Below, one piece after another: positions 45,680-54,584 of a DNA stretch of 64,000 bases. Below the pieces are notes generated by a model that saw only the letters and a list, made by a program, of their open reading frames with translations, was not told the DNA's origin and ran no database searches. The DNA is from Mucilaginibacter segetis. Its GTDB lineage: Bacteria > Bacteroidota > Bacteroidia > Sphingobacteriales > Sphingobacteriaceae. Position 1 is the stretch's first letter; each line of letters begins with the position of its first letter. Location: the NCBI RefSeq assembly GCF_016522075.1, contig NZ_JAEHFW010000001.1:1736001-1800000 (forward strand), read 5' to 3'. Position numbers and translations under genes: made by a program.

Positions 45680-46295
45680 AAGTGTACAATTTTTTGAGGG
45701 TTTGGGTATCGTTGCTGTCTTTGGCGCGCTGTAAACTGAGCAGGATGCTTTGCCGGTTAAAGGCGCGCAGGCAGTTGAGCAGGTCGGTATTGGACTGGTA
45801 AATGCGGTCAATGCCCTTGATGCGGTCGGCATCGGACATCCGCAGTTGGTTGGCCGTAACCAGGCTGCTTAATTCATCGAGGTTCTCCAGGCTTTGGTTG
45901 ATGAGCTGCGCATAGACCTGGCTGATATAACGGAGTTCGTCCGCGCTGAAGCTGCCGCTTTGACGGAAGTTATGATTCGCGCGTTTATATTCGCTGACCA
46001 AACTGGCCTGCTGGCTGATGATCTCGGCCACGCGGCCGTAATTGCGGACCGCGGGGCTGACGGCCATCAGGCCGGTTAAATAGCTATTATGCAGGTCGAA
46101 ATTGCCTTTGGACAGGTTCGATACGGCACCGTAGCCCTGCTCATAGATCTGGTAACCGGCTTTCATATCCGCCAGGATGCTTTTGAACTGGGTCAACTTT
46201 TCAATGTCGAGCATGAGCTGCTCGATCTCCTGCGCCTGGGCATGAACCTTCAGGCTAAAGCATAAGCACAGCACTATTATTTTAATGGTTCGCAT
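45663..46295 (-). CDS. TraI/TerB-like conjugation protein, copy 3 of 3
   Basis: A 210-residue secreted protein (signal ends near VHAQ) with long helices, a central SKGNFDLHNSYLTGLMAVSPAV, and the C-terminal MSDADRIKGIDRIYQ followed by QRAKDSNDTQTLKKLY. It belongs with the other two copies in a family called TraI or, by its MSDAER motif, TerB-like in Bacteroidetes tra clusters. Role in the transfer channel is unclear. It is the last copy before TraJ. Confidence 0.8.
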   Translation of the reverse strand: MRTIKIIVLCLCFSLKVHAQAQEIEQLMLDIEKLTQFKSILADMKAGYQIYEQGYGAVSNLSKGNFDLHNSYLTGLMAVSPAVRNYGRVAEIISQQASLVSEYKRANHNFRQSGSFSADELRYISQVYAQLINQSLENLDELSSLVTANQLRMSDADRIKGIDRIYQSNTDLLNCLRAFNRQSILLSLQRAKDSNDTQTLKKLYTYEFSK

Positions 46296-46887
46296 ATAAT
46301 CCTTTTAAAGTGTTGGTAGAATTAAGGTCTTGTTGTTTTTGGATGTTAAACCGTTTAAGCTGATCGCTGAAATTGGTGGCGAAATGCAAATTGGATAACA
46401 TCGCTGCATGCAGGATCTCTATTTGTTGCAGGCGTTCCGCATCACTCATTTCCGTACCGCCCGAAATGACATTGGTCAGTTCAGTTAGCTGGGCTTCGCA
46501 ATCTTGGAGCAATGCAGTTTTAACTTTAGTTACGTACGCCATATCATCTGCTAACCAGCTATTTGTCTGTTTAATAATATCCTGTTGCCAACCAATGATT
46601 TGCTTAACTTGACTATTTTTCTTTAGGCTTGGATCAGCATTTTTCAATCGGTCATAGTAAGCCGTATGTAATTGGAACTCATCACCGATGTAATTGGTAA
46701 TGGAACCTAAACCACCTTTGGCGATGGTATAGCCTTTTTTCAGAAAGCCGCCATAAACCTGCAAGGCTTCGATTTGCGCCAATAGGTATTTCTTTTGCGT
46801 TTTGCGCTGCGAGAACCACTCGGCGAAAGTTTGTGCCTTTGCGCATGTGCTGAGCAGCACCAATGCTATTATTCTAATGGAGGCCAT
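46282..46887 (-). CDS. TraI/TerB-like conjugation protein, copy 2 of 3
   Basis: A 201-residue paralogue with signal peptide (ends AKAQ), helices around GYTIAKGGLGSITNYIGDEFQLHTAYYDRL, and MSDAERLQQIEILHAAM, ending STNTLKGLYANH. It overlaps its neighbours by about 14 bases on each side. By eye it is clearly richer in A+T than copies 1 and 3, suggesting a separate history. Confidence 0.78.
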   Translation of the reverse strand: MASIRIIALVLLSTCAKAQTFAEWFSQRKTQKKYLLAQIEALQVYGGFLKKGYTIAKGGLGSITNYIGDEFQLHTAYYDRLKNADPSLKKNSQVKQIIGWQQDIIKQTNSWLADDMAYVTKVKTALLQDCEAQLTELTNVISGGTEMSDAERLQQIEILHAAMLSNLHFATNFSDQLKRFNIQKQQDLNSTNTLKGLYANH

Positions 46888-47524
46888 AATATTTTTTTAA
46901 GGTTTGTAATTCATTTAGATCGGTAGCGCGCCGCAAGCTCAATAGTTGATTTTGCGCATTGAACTGTTTCAAGTCATTGTAATTCTCATCCAGATGGTCA
47001 CCCGCTTGATTAATGAGTTCCAGCCGTTCCGCATCGCTCATCTGGCTGCGCCCGGCGCTGGCCAGGGCCATGATCTCCTCGAGGTTCTTCAGGCTGGTCT
47101 CCAGGATGCCGCTATAGACCGCCTGCATATGGTTGAGCTCATCGGCCGAAAAGTGTTTATCGCCCCGGAACAGCGCCCAGGCCTGCTGGTACCGGCTGAC
47201 CAGCGCCGCTTGTTTGCGGGCTAGATTTTTGATGCGCTGATAACCGCTGATATAGGATTTGATTTGCCAGAGCTCGTGGTAATAGCCGCTGTACAGCGTT
47301 TCCTGGTCCTGGCTCCAGCCCGCAATCTGGCCCAGCCGGATCCTGGATAGTTCGTTCTCGATCTGTTTCTGCGCGTTTTGCAGCCAGATCGTCTCGTTCT
47401 GCAGGCGCTGAATTTTCAGGTCAATGGCTTTGATGACCTTTTTGACCACCGTGCCCACGATAAATTGGGCCTTGGCCGTGCTAACCGCGCCACTGAGTAA
47501 CAGGATAATGAGCAACTTTTTCAT
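46874..47524 (-). CDS. TraI/TerB-like conjugation protein, copy 1 of 3
   Basis: A 216-residue paralogue (signal ends STAKAQ) with a coiled segment (KAIDLKIQRLQNETIWLQNA), the YYHELWQIKSYISGYQRI helix and MSDAERLELINQAGD, ending LQTLKKYYGLH. It overlaps the small lipoprotein gene upstream by ATGA and copy 2 by 14 bases. Part of the minus-strand tra operon. Confidence 0.78.
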   Translation of the reverse strand: MKKLLIILLLSGAVSTAKAQFIVGTVVKKVIKAIDLKIQRLQNETIWLQNAQKQIENELSRIRLGQIAGWSQDQETLYSGYYHELWQIKSYISGYQRIKNLARKQAALVSRYQQAWALFRGDKHFSADELNHMQAVYSGILETSLKNLEEIMALASAGRSQMSDAERLELINQAGDHLDENYNDLKQFNAQNQLLSLRRATDLNELQTLKKYYGLH

Positions 47525-47808
47525 GGCAACTGGGTGTAAATGGTATTATTCCAAAAGGCACGCTTACCGTCAAAGCGGATGACGGGCGCATCGGGACTGT
47601 GCAGGCCCCATTGCCTGACTTTAAATTCTTTGGGCTGCAGGACACCGTTACGGATCTTTTGATACCCCGTGCGGTTAACGAGGATCGTGTCCTGGATGAC
47701 GAGGGTGTCATCCGCTATGGCGTATTGCCCTTCGGTATGATTGACATAGGTGCGGCTGCCGGTGGTGCAGCCTGCAAAACCCAAAAGGACGAGCATTGCT
47801 TTTTTCAT
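47521..47808 (-). CDS. Small lipoprotein of the conjugation cluster
   Basis: A 95-residue protein with a lipoprotein signal (GFAGCT, Cys14) and a beta-rich rest (IADDTLVIQDTILVNRTGYQKI, ending RAFWNNTIYTQLP). The gene overlaps the next TraI-like gene by 4 bases, so it belongs to the tra operon. It may help anchor the transfer machinery in the outer membrane. I know no family name. Confidence 0.7.
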   Translation of the reverse strand: MKKAMLVLLGFAGCTTGSRTYVNHTEGQYAIADDTLVIQDTILVNRTGYQKIRNGVLQPKEFKVRQWGLHSPDAPVIRFDGKRAFWNNTIYTQLP

Positions 47809-47897
47809 AAAGCAAAATTGGACTGCCGGCCCCGCAATAGCTCCACTCCAGCCCGTCAGGAGGTGGTTTTATTTCTAATTAATCCATACTTTTAAGC

Positions 47898-48881
47898 ATG
47901 AATTTCGAATTTACCGTGCAGGCAGGGTTTAATTTTGTTAAAAGCTTTGGCGACTATTTTAACATTCCGGTTTTCAAGAACGAACTGAAAATTCCGCCGC
48001 ATATGGGCGAAGGCCACATTAAGACTGTTGATGTGGCACCCGGCTTTAAATTCGTCCTGCATCATTACACCCTGAAAGAGGAATTTCATTTAAAGCGTAA
48101 AGCTCCCGCTGAAGGCAGTGAGCTGGTCTCCATTGTATTCAATAGTAATGAGCTACCGGCAGGATCCGCTGCCGACCGGGAAACGGCCGTTGAATTTTTA
48201 AAAAAGAATGGGTCGTCCATCCAGGTCGCATCGACCGCTATAGCCACCGAAACCATTTTTCCCGCTCATGTTGAGGTCTATTTCGCTGTCATCGGCATCA
48301 GGAGGCAACTGCTGGCCGATATCCTTCGGGTAGATCCGGCAAATGGCCCTTTGAACACCATTTTGCATGGCGATAGCTTGTTCTTTTATCACGAAAAAAT
48401 GCACCCGGAAGTGGCCAGGGTGTTGAAGCTCATTTCTGAGATCAGCGAGCAAAATAAATTGAGTGATTTGTTTTATAGTATCAAGGCGCATGAGCTGATC
48501 TACCTGTTATTTGATCAGCTGCTGCAAAGGGACAGCGACAAACAAAGCCCGGTTAACAAAGCCGATATTGATAAATTATACCTGATCCGAACGGCGGTAC
48601 TGGCCGATCTGGGTCAGCCGCCTCATTTAAGCGAGCTTGCAGCATACGCCGGCCTCAGTGAAACAAAAATGAAGCACTTATTTAAGCAGACCTTTGGCGA
48701 TACCATTTACAACTTTTACCAGAATGAAAGGATGCAGGAGGCCGGCTTTTTATTAAAACATGCAGGCTACTCCGTTTCCGAGGCAGGTTACCGGCTGGGT
48801 TTTTCCAACCTCAGCCATTTCTCCAGACTTTTCGAAAAGCATTTCGGAACCACTCCAAAAAAGTATACGCTTGCCGGATAG
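47898..48881 (+). CDS. AraC-family transcriptional regulator
   Basis: A 327-residue regulator with a C-terminal double HTH: first HTH LSELAAYAGLSETKMKHLFKQ, second ending SVSEAGYRLGFSNLSHFSRLFEKHFGTTPKKYT, the family signature. The N-terminal 220 residues are an unclassified sensor part. It lies on the plus strand between tra genes, directly ahead of the ene-reductase gene and likely controls the reductase pair. Confidence 0.9.
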   Translation: MNFEFTVQAGFNFVKSFGDYFNIPVFKNELKIPPHMGEGHIKTVDVAPGFKFVLHHYTLKEEFHLKRKAPAEGSELVSIVFNSNELPAGSAADRETAVEFLKKNGSSIQVASTAIATETIFPAHVEVYFAVIGIRRQLLADILRVDPANGPLNTILHGDSLFFYHEKMHPEVARVLKLISEISEQNKLSDLFYSIKAHELIYLLFDQLLQRDSDKQSPVNKADIDKLYLIRTAVLADLGQPPHLSELAAYAGLSETKMKHLFKQTFGDTIYNFYQNERMQEAGFLLKHAGYSVSEAGYRLGFSNLSHFSRLFEKHFGTTPKKYTLAG

Positions 48882-48959
48882 GACTATTTTTCGGGCCTGA
48901 GGCGCTATTTTAACGATCATATCCTGCGGACATTTGACCTATCAAATAAAACAAACGAT

Positions 48960-50030
48960 ATGAAAAAGTTACTGATGCCCTATACCAGCCAAGCGCTGAA
49001 TTTAAAGAATCATTTAGTGATGGCCCCCATGACACGCAGCCGTGCTATTGACAACTTACCCAACGCGCTTATGGCCGAATATTACAGCCAGCGCCGCGGA
49101 GCAGGATTGATCATTACCGAAGGAACCGCACCGGCACCTGAAGGGCTTGGTTATGCCCGTATCCCCGGTATATTTTCTAAAGAACAGACAGAAGGCTGGA
49201 AATTAACGACCGAAGCCGTACACCAAAATAACAGCAAAATATTTGTGCAGCTCATGCATACCGGGCGTATCGGTCACCAGGCTAACCTGCCCGAAGGTGT
49301 GCAGGTTGTTGGCGTGTCCGCTATTCCGGCAGCGGGGCAAATGCACACCGATACCGCAGGTATGCAGGATTACCCCGTACCTGTAGCGCTATCCACACAG
49401 GGCGTAAAAGAGGTGATTGGCCAGTATGTAGCGGCCGCTAAAAATGCGATAGCTGCAGGTTTTGACGGCGTAGAACTGCATGGTGCCAATGGTTACCTGA
49501 TCGAGCAATTTCTTAATCCAAACGTTAATGATCGTACAGACAACTATGGCGGGAGTGTTGAAAACCGGTCCAGATTTGCTATTGAAGTTGCACAGCAAGT
49601 AGCTGATGCTATAGGTAAAGATAAGGTCGGTATAAGAATTTCTCCTAATTCTACTCTTGGCGACCTGCAGGCTTATGACGCAGACACCACCGAGGAAACC
49701 TACATTCATTTAAGCCGGGAGTTTAACCGCATTGGCCTTGCCTATATCCATATCAGTCTAAGCCCGCAGATACCGGCGCAAACCTTAAACGCTATCCGTA
49801 CAGAATTTGAGGGTACATTAATCTACTGTAATACTTTTAACGCCGAAAAAGCCGAAGCAGAACTGAATAAAGGCGATGCCGACCTGATCGCGTTCGGACG
49901 TGGATTTCTGGCCAATCCTGATCTGGATCAGCGTATCATCAATGGCTCAGCGCTGAACGCACCTGACTTTACCACCCTTTATACACCAGGCGCTAAAGGC
50001 TATACCGATTATCCGGCGTTATTTAACTAA
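48960..50030 (+). CDS. Ene-reductase of the Old Yellow Enzyme family
   Basis: A 356-residue FMN-dependent reductase. It begins MKKLLMPYTSQALNLKNHLVMAPMTRSRA, and has the flavin/substrate region FDGVELHGANGYLIEQFLNP, the VNDRTDNYGGSVENR loop and a YCNTF/FGRGFLANP end. It reduces alkene bonds next to carbonyl or nitro groups with NAD(P)H, often for detoxification. It lies 13 bases upstream of the alcohol dehydrogenase-like gene on the same strand. Confidence 0.92.
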   Translation: MKKLLMPYTSQALNLKNHLVMAPMTRSRAIDNLPNALMAEYYSQRRGAGLIITEGTAPAPEGLGYARIPGIFSKEQTEGWKLTTEAVHQNNSKIFVQLMHTGRIGHQANLPEGVQVVGVSAIPAAGQMHTDTAGMQDYPVPVALSTQGVKEVIGQYVAAAKNAIAAGFDGVELHGANGYLIEQFLNPNVNDRTDNYGGSVENRSRFAIEVAQQVADAIGKDKVGIRISPNSTLGDLQAYDADTTEETYIHLSREFNRIGLAYIHISLSPQIPAQTLNAIRTEFEGTLIYCNTFNAEKAEAELNKGDADLIAFGRGFLANPDLDQRIINGSALNAPDFTTLYTPGAKGYTDYPALFN

Positions 50031-50042
50031 ACACAGCTCAAC

Positions 50043-50984
50043 ATGAAAAAGATAATTTATCATAGGTTCGGCGACGCCGAGGTATTGGAAATGGCGGATG
50101 TAGCCATGCCTGCAGTCAGCGAAACAACAGTCCTGATCAAAGTTAAAGCGGTATCAATCAATCCCCTGGACTGGAAGATCAGGAACGGGGAAATGAAGTT
50201 AATGTCAGGAAGCAAATTCCCAAGAGGGATCGGCATCGATTTTTCGGGGATCGTTGAAGCTGTAGGCAGTACCATTAAGGCGTATAAAAAAGGCGATGAA
50301 GTATTTGGCCTGCTGGACGTTTTTAAAGGGGCTGCTTTGGCTGACTATATCTTAGCCGACGAGCAAGATATTGCAGCTAAACCAAAGGGGGCTTCTTTTG
50401 AGCAAGCTGCTGCTGCACCGGTGGTCGGTTCTGCGGCCATCCAGTTGTTCGACACCTTGGTGAATATTCAAGCCGGTACGGAAGTGCTGATCAATGGCGC
50501 TTCCGGTGGGATCGGCATGTTCGCCATACAAATCGCCAAAAAGAAAGGCGCCGCTGTTACCGCCGTGGTAAGTGATAACGGCTTAGAGGCCGCAGAGGAT
50601 TGGGGCAGTGATGTTGTCATCAATTACCGGAATGAAGATGTGCTGCAAGCCGGCAAGCTTTACGATGCGGTGATCGATCTGTCCAATCAATTGCCTTATA
50701 GCGCGGCGAAAAAGATCATGAAGGCTTCTTCGGTCTATGTGCATACTGCTCCGGGACCCAAAGAGATCATCAGTTCGTTTTTTATCAGTCTTTTTTCAGC
50801 AAAAAAGTACAAGGTGCTGATGCTCAAACCTTCACCGGTTTATCTGAAAGCGTTGAAAAGCTACATGGAAGCGGGACTTTCTGTCGTCGTCAGCAGGGTC
50901 TATTCCTTTGATGCGTTTAAAACCGCCTACACTGAGGCGCCTAGAGCGCATATCGTCGGCAAATCGGTGATCAGGGTTAATTGA
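50043..50984 (+). CDS. NAD(P)-dependent zinc-free alcohol dehydrogenase-like protein
   Basis: A 313-residue medium-chain reductase with SINPLDWKIRNGEMKLM, GIGIDFSGIVEAVG and INGASGGIGMFAIQIAKKKG in the Rossmann half. No zinc ligands are present. Likely quinone reductase or enal/enone reductase, partner of the Old Yellow Enzyme. Its stop overlaps that of the convergent TraG gene by 8 bases. Confidence 0.88.
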   Translation: MKKIIYHRFGDAEVLEMADVAMPAVSETTVLIKVKAVSINPLDWKIRNGEMKLMSGSKFPRGIGIDFSGIVEAVGSTIKAYKKGDEVFGLLDVFKGAALADYILADEQDIAAKPKGASFEQAAAAPVVGSAAIQLFDTLVNIQAGTEVLINGASGGIGMFAIQIAKKKGAAVTAVVSDNGLEAAEDWGSDVVINYRNEDVLQAGKLYDAVIDLSNQLPYSAAKKIMKASSVYVHTAPGPKEIISSFFISLFSAKKYKVLMLKPSPVYLKALKSYMEAGLSVVVSRVYSFDAFKTAYTEAPRAHIVGKSVIRVN

Positions 50985-53415
50985 AAGAACTGTCCATTTC
51001 CTCTTGTACGATAGCGGCAATGGCCTTGCGGATATCGCCGTATTTTTGGCGGTAGTGCTGGACTTTGGCTTTTTCACTGGATTCTGTCGTATAGGTCCAG
51101 TACTCTTCCCGGCTGACCTCGGTACGGTAAACGCGGGATAGCTGGCCGTTTAAGGAAATAAACACTTCTTTGTAGCGATAGCGTTCGTCATTGGCCCGGT
51201 TCATCGACATGATCAGGGCCGTTTCTTTATCGGTAATGCCGAGTAGTTGCTGGATTTTAGGGAAGTCGTTTTGGTATTTGCGCTGATCCAGTAAGATTTT
51301 GCAATCGCTGTTGTTGATAATGGCTTGTTTGACCACCGGCGAGCTGATAATGTCTTCGATGTCTTGTGTTACTACTAATGCTTCGCCAAAGTATTTGCGG
51401 ACGGTTTTAAATAAATACTTGATGTATTCGGCCATGCCTTCGCGGGCGATGGCTTTCCAGGCCTCCTCAATTAAGATCATCTTTCGGACGTCTTTGGGTA
51501 ATTTCCTCATTTTGCTCACGAAGGTTTCCATGATGATGAGGGTTACTACCGGGAATAGGATAGGGTGATCTTTGATATTGTCCAATTCAAAGACGATAAA
51601 GCGTCGGTGCAGCAGGTCCAGGTTGGTGGTGGCATTTAATAGATAGTCGTATTCGCCGCCTTTATAATAGGGGCGCAGTACAAATAATAAATTGTCGATA
51701 TCGAAGTACCGGTCTTTGACGCGGCTGCTTTTCATGGTTTCATAGAACGGCCCTTGCAAAAACTCATAAAACGTATTGAAGGAGGGTTCGGGATCGCTTT
51801 GATAGTAATGGTACAGCGCATCAGAAATGGCGATGTACTCACTGCGCTGTACGCCCTCGTCTTCTTTTTTCCAGAGCGCCAGGATCATGGCTTTGATGCT
51901 TTCGCGTTTTTCGGTATCGAGCGTATCACCGGGAGCGACGTAAAAGGGATTGAAACTGATCGGCTGCTTTTCGCTATAGGTAAAATAATAGCCGTCCACA
52001 AAATCACAGAGCCCCCGGTAGGAGTGGCCGACATCGACCAGGACGATGTGAGCGCCTTGTTCAAAATAGGAGCGCAGCAGGTGGTTCGTGAAAAAGCTTT
52101 TGCCGGAACCGGATGGCCCCAGGATGAATTTATTGCGGTTGGTGGTGATGCCAGCCTTCATGGGCTCATCAGACAAGTCGACGTGGAGGGGTTTGCCGGA
52201 CAAGCGGTCACCGAGGCGGATGCCGCAAGGGGAGAGGCTGCTGCGGTAATTGGTTTCCAGGTTTAAAAAGCAGCAGGCTTGTTCGGCAAAGGTGTCAAAC
52301 GTATCGTTCATCGGGAAGTTCCCTTCATTGCCGGGCAGGCCGGCCCACCAGAGTTGCGGCGCGCCATCCGTTTCCTGTTTGGGGCTGGCATCGAGTTGGG
52401 CGAGGGCCGAACTCACCTTGTTGCGGATAGCTTTGGGTTCGCCCCAGGCCAGAATATTGAAATGCGCTTTAACCGGAAGCCGCTGCTGGCTGATCGCTTC
52501 GTTTAAAAACTCCTGGGTGGCATCACGGCCGATCGCGTTTTCGCGGGAATAGGCCGACAGCGATTGCAGCCGCAGTTTTTTGGCTTCGAGTTTTTTCAGC
52601 GTTTTGGCGCTGTCTTCCACAAATAAATATTGATTGTAGATATGGTTGCAGTCGAGTAAGGCCCCAATAGGACTGGCGAAGCCGGTACTGAACTTGGTTT
52701 TGTCGGTGCTGTAGGGATCATAGGTGATGCGCGGGCTGCACTGTGCGGGCAGGTCTTCTGCATCTGCCAAAGCATATAATTGACAGCGGTGATCACCAAT
52801 ACGCAACTCCTCTTTGAAATGAACGTCTTTGAGTACAGGGGCGTCGTCCGGGCCGATCAAAAAGCAATATTGTTCCAATAAGCCGGGACGGACCAGCGTT
52901 CCGGCTAAATCGTCATCAGACAGGCGGCGCAGTTTGAGTAGTCCGCTGTCTTCCAGCACGCGCTGGAACTGCCCGGCGCTATCCATAAAATCACGGAATC
53001 GGTCGGGTGAAGTGGCTTCAACAGGGGTGATGCGTTTGCGCAGCAAACTGCTGGCGGCGCTGTTGATGATGTTGAAATTTGCCGGACGGCGGGTTAGATA
53101 AAGCTGGCAGCGATGCGCCAGGTAAGGGCGCTCGTTAAAGAAGTGTTCGCTGGCATGGCCTAAAAAGGTCTGGTCACCAAACTGCGCTTTATACTGGTCT
53201 TCCACGAACCAGTCCTGTTTATGAAAGATGCTGTTCCTCGGCAATAGCTTGATCGCTTTGACCCAGCATTGGTGGAGCGCCTGGTATTCGTCGTTGGACA
53301 GCGTGAACAGTTCGGGCAGGGTGACCTCAAAACCAATGGTCAGGTCACCCTGTGCCGATAACAGGGTGTCGTGTTCGACTTTATAGACCGGAAAGAGGTG
53401 CTCAGCGTTTTTCAT
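50977..53415 (-). CDS. traG: Conjugation system ATPase TraG (VirB4-like)
   Basis: An 812-residue ATPase. The Walker A GPSGSGKSF is near residues 430-438 and a Walker B-like IVLVDVGHSYRG lies soon after; later motifs are IVFELDNIKDHPIL and RKMILIEEAWKAIA. The N-terminal 400 residues form the VirB4 family's adaptor half. It powers pilus and DNA transfer in the inner membrane. It follows TraF, overlapping by 14 bases, and precedes the cargo insertion. Confidence 0.93.
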   Translation of the reverse strand: MKNAEHLFPVYKVEHDTLLSAQGDLTIGFEVTLPELFTLSNDEYQALHQCWVKAIKLLPRNSIFHKQDWFVEDQYKAQFGDQTFLGHASEHFFNERPYLAHRCQLYLTRRPANFNIINSAASSLLRKRITPVEATSPDRFRDFMDSAGQFQRVLEDSGLLKLRRLSDDDLAGTLVRPGLLEQYCFLIGPDDAPVLKDVHFKEELRIGDHRCQLYALADAEDLPAQCSPRITYDPYSTDKTKFSTGFASPIGALLDCNHIYNQYLFVEDSAKTLKKLEAKKLRLQSLSAYSRENAIGRDATQEFLNEAISQQRLPVKAHFNILAWGEPKAIRNKVSSALAQLDASPKQETDGAPQLWWAGLPGNEGNFPMNDTFDTFAEQACCFLNLETNYRSSLSPCGIRLGDRLSGKPLHVDLSDEPMKAGITTNRNKFILGPSGSGKSFFTNHLLRSYFEQGAHIVLVDVGHSYRGLCDFVDGYYFTYSEKQPISFNPFYVAPGDTLDTEKRESIKAMILALWKKEDEGVQRSEYIAISDALYHYYQSDPEPSFNTFYEFLQGPFYETMKSSRVKDRYFDIDNLLFVLRPYYKGGEYDYLLNATTNLDLLHRRFIVFELDNIKDHPILFPVVTLIIMETFVSKMRKLPKDVRKMILIEEAWKAIAREGMAEYIKYLFKTVRKYFGEALVVTQDIEDIISSPVVKQAIINNSDCKILLDQRKYQNDFPKIQQLLGITDKETALIMSMNRANDERYRYKEVFISLNGQLSRVYRTEVSREEYWTYTTESSEKAKVQHYRQKYGDIRKAIAAIVQEEMDSSFN

Positions 53416-53710
53416 AAAATAGCCTCCTGGAGCTGAATTTTAAATAATCCGGTAAATACCGTCTGGCATTTCGCTTCATCAGGCCATGCTGTCCGTATTG
53501 ATGGCTCAGGCCGAAGACTTTATAAAAGAGGAATGAACCTAAACCGGCGATGATCAGGATGCAGAGATATACTGCCAGGCCGATCAAATACAGGATGGCG
53601 AACAGTAACAGCAGGCCAACCAGGCCGGCGCCTAAATAGCCGATGTACTGCGCCTTCAGCCCTTTAAATTCGATGGGGCGGTTAATGCCCTTGTTGATCT
53701 GGTAACTCAT
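53402..53710 (-). CDS. traF: Conjugation protein TraF (DUF4133)
   Basis: A 102-residue membrane protein: KGINRPIEFKGLKAQYIGYLGAGLVGLLLLFAILYLI followed by a second helix and a basic C-terminus (KRNARRYLPDYLKFSSRRLF). This is DUF4133, VirB3-like TraF in Bacteroidetes elements. Overlaps TraE by 4 bases and TraG by 14 bases. Confidence 0.9.
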   Translation of the reverse strand: MSYQINKGINRPIEFKGLKAQYIGYLGAGLVGLLLLFAILYLIGLAVYLCILIIAGLGSFLFYKVFGLSHQYGQHGLMKRNARRYLPDYLKFSSRRLFYEKR

Positions 53711-54000
53711 ACGCCAAAAAATGATTTAAGGACAGTGGCTACGACCACTAAGAAGATGCAGCTGCCAAACCAGGAAGAGGCCACTTTGCCCGTATCGTGT
53801 TCACCGTCATTCCATTTTTTGTAGACCTTGATCGCGCCGACCAGGCCGACGACAGCACCGATGGCGTACATCAAATTCGTACCGGTGGAGAAATAGCTTT
53901 TTACTTGCGTGGTGGCTTCGTTGATGCCGGCGTTGCCGTCCTGGGCCATACCGGCGGCTGCACAAAGCAGCAGCGTCAGGGAAATGAGGATCTTTTTCAT
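53707..54000 (-). CDS. traE: Conjugation protein TraE (DUF4134)
   Basis: A 97-residue protein from the ATG at 54000 (MKKILISLTLLLCAAAGMAQDG) with a signal peptide and two helices (NLMYAIGAVVGLVGAIKVY, GSCIFLVVVATVLKSFFG). This is DUF4134, the VirB2-like pilin of Bacteroidetes conjugation. The longer frame starting at 54021 overlaps the preceding gene and has no signal peptide start. The ATG overlaps the upstream stop by 4 bases. Confidence 0.9.
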   Translation of the reverse strand: MKKILISLTLLLCAAAGMAQDGNAGINEATTQVKSYFSTGTNLMYAIGAVVGLVGAIKVYKKWNDGEHDTGKVASSWFGSCIFLVVVATVLKSFFGV

Positions 54001-54440
54001 GGGGTTGGATGTTGGGGCCATTCACCGGCCGTTACGTCAAATACTAATCTTAATTGGGGGTAGAGGGCCTGGAAGTTCAGCTCGTCGTGTTCGTATTTAC
54101 ACACGAGCAATTCCAGCAGGGCCAGGAAGTCGGTTTTGTTCGCCGTCGCATCCGCGAGCGTTTGGGCTTCCGTCAGGAAGTTGTCTGCCGGTCCGGTCTG
54201 GTCGCTGATATTATCCGGGGCGCTGCTGCCAAAGACGAGTTCTTCGGCCGGTAACGCTTGCATGCCGGGCTCTTCCCGGACGCTGCCGATCACCGGCGCG
54301 GTGGCTACGGCAGGAAGGCTGTCCGGCGTGGCCGTTTTCAATTTGAACAAGTTGAACCGCAGGGCGACATAAGCGTACCAGGCGGCGGTGAGGACGAGGA
54401 TGGCCGTACTGTATTGCGGCCAGGAAATGTGGTTTAACAT
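53997..54440 (-). CDS. Small membrane-anchored protein upstream of TraE
   Basis: A 147-residue protein with one N-terminal helix (YSTAILVLTAAWYAYVALRF) and an acidic, Pro/Ala-rich remainder ending in a helical segment (TDFLALLELLVCKYEHDELNFQAL). It leads the visible minus-strand tra genes and overlaps TraE by ATGA. Similar small proteins sit at this spot in related elements; function unknown. Confidence 0.7.
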   Translation of the reverse strand: MLNHISWPQYSTAILVLTAAWYAYVALRFNLFKLKTATPDSLPAVATAPVIGSVREEPGMQALPAEELVFGSSAPDNISDQTGPADNFLTEAQTLADATANKTDFLALLELLVCKYEHDELNFQALYPQLRLVFDVTAGEWPQHPTP

Positions 54441-54584
54441 AAGCTTTCGTTTTTGTTGAAAGCAAAGGTCAACAGCCCCTAATTACTTCTTTCCAACGTC
54501 CCAGGTCAGGTGGGCGAATTTTTGTGGTCATTTAAAGCGCATTGATGAGCAATTCTAGTTATCTTGCTGCTTAAATCGTTGAAA

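Noticed and set aside
45680..45832. N-terminal extension of the TraJ frame
   Set aside because: The extra residues are a Ser/Pro/Thr-rich shadow of the preceding gene; TraJ normally begins at the chosen ATG.
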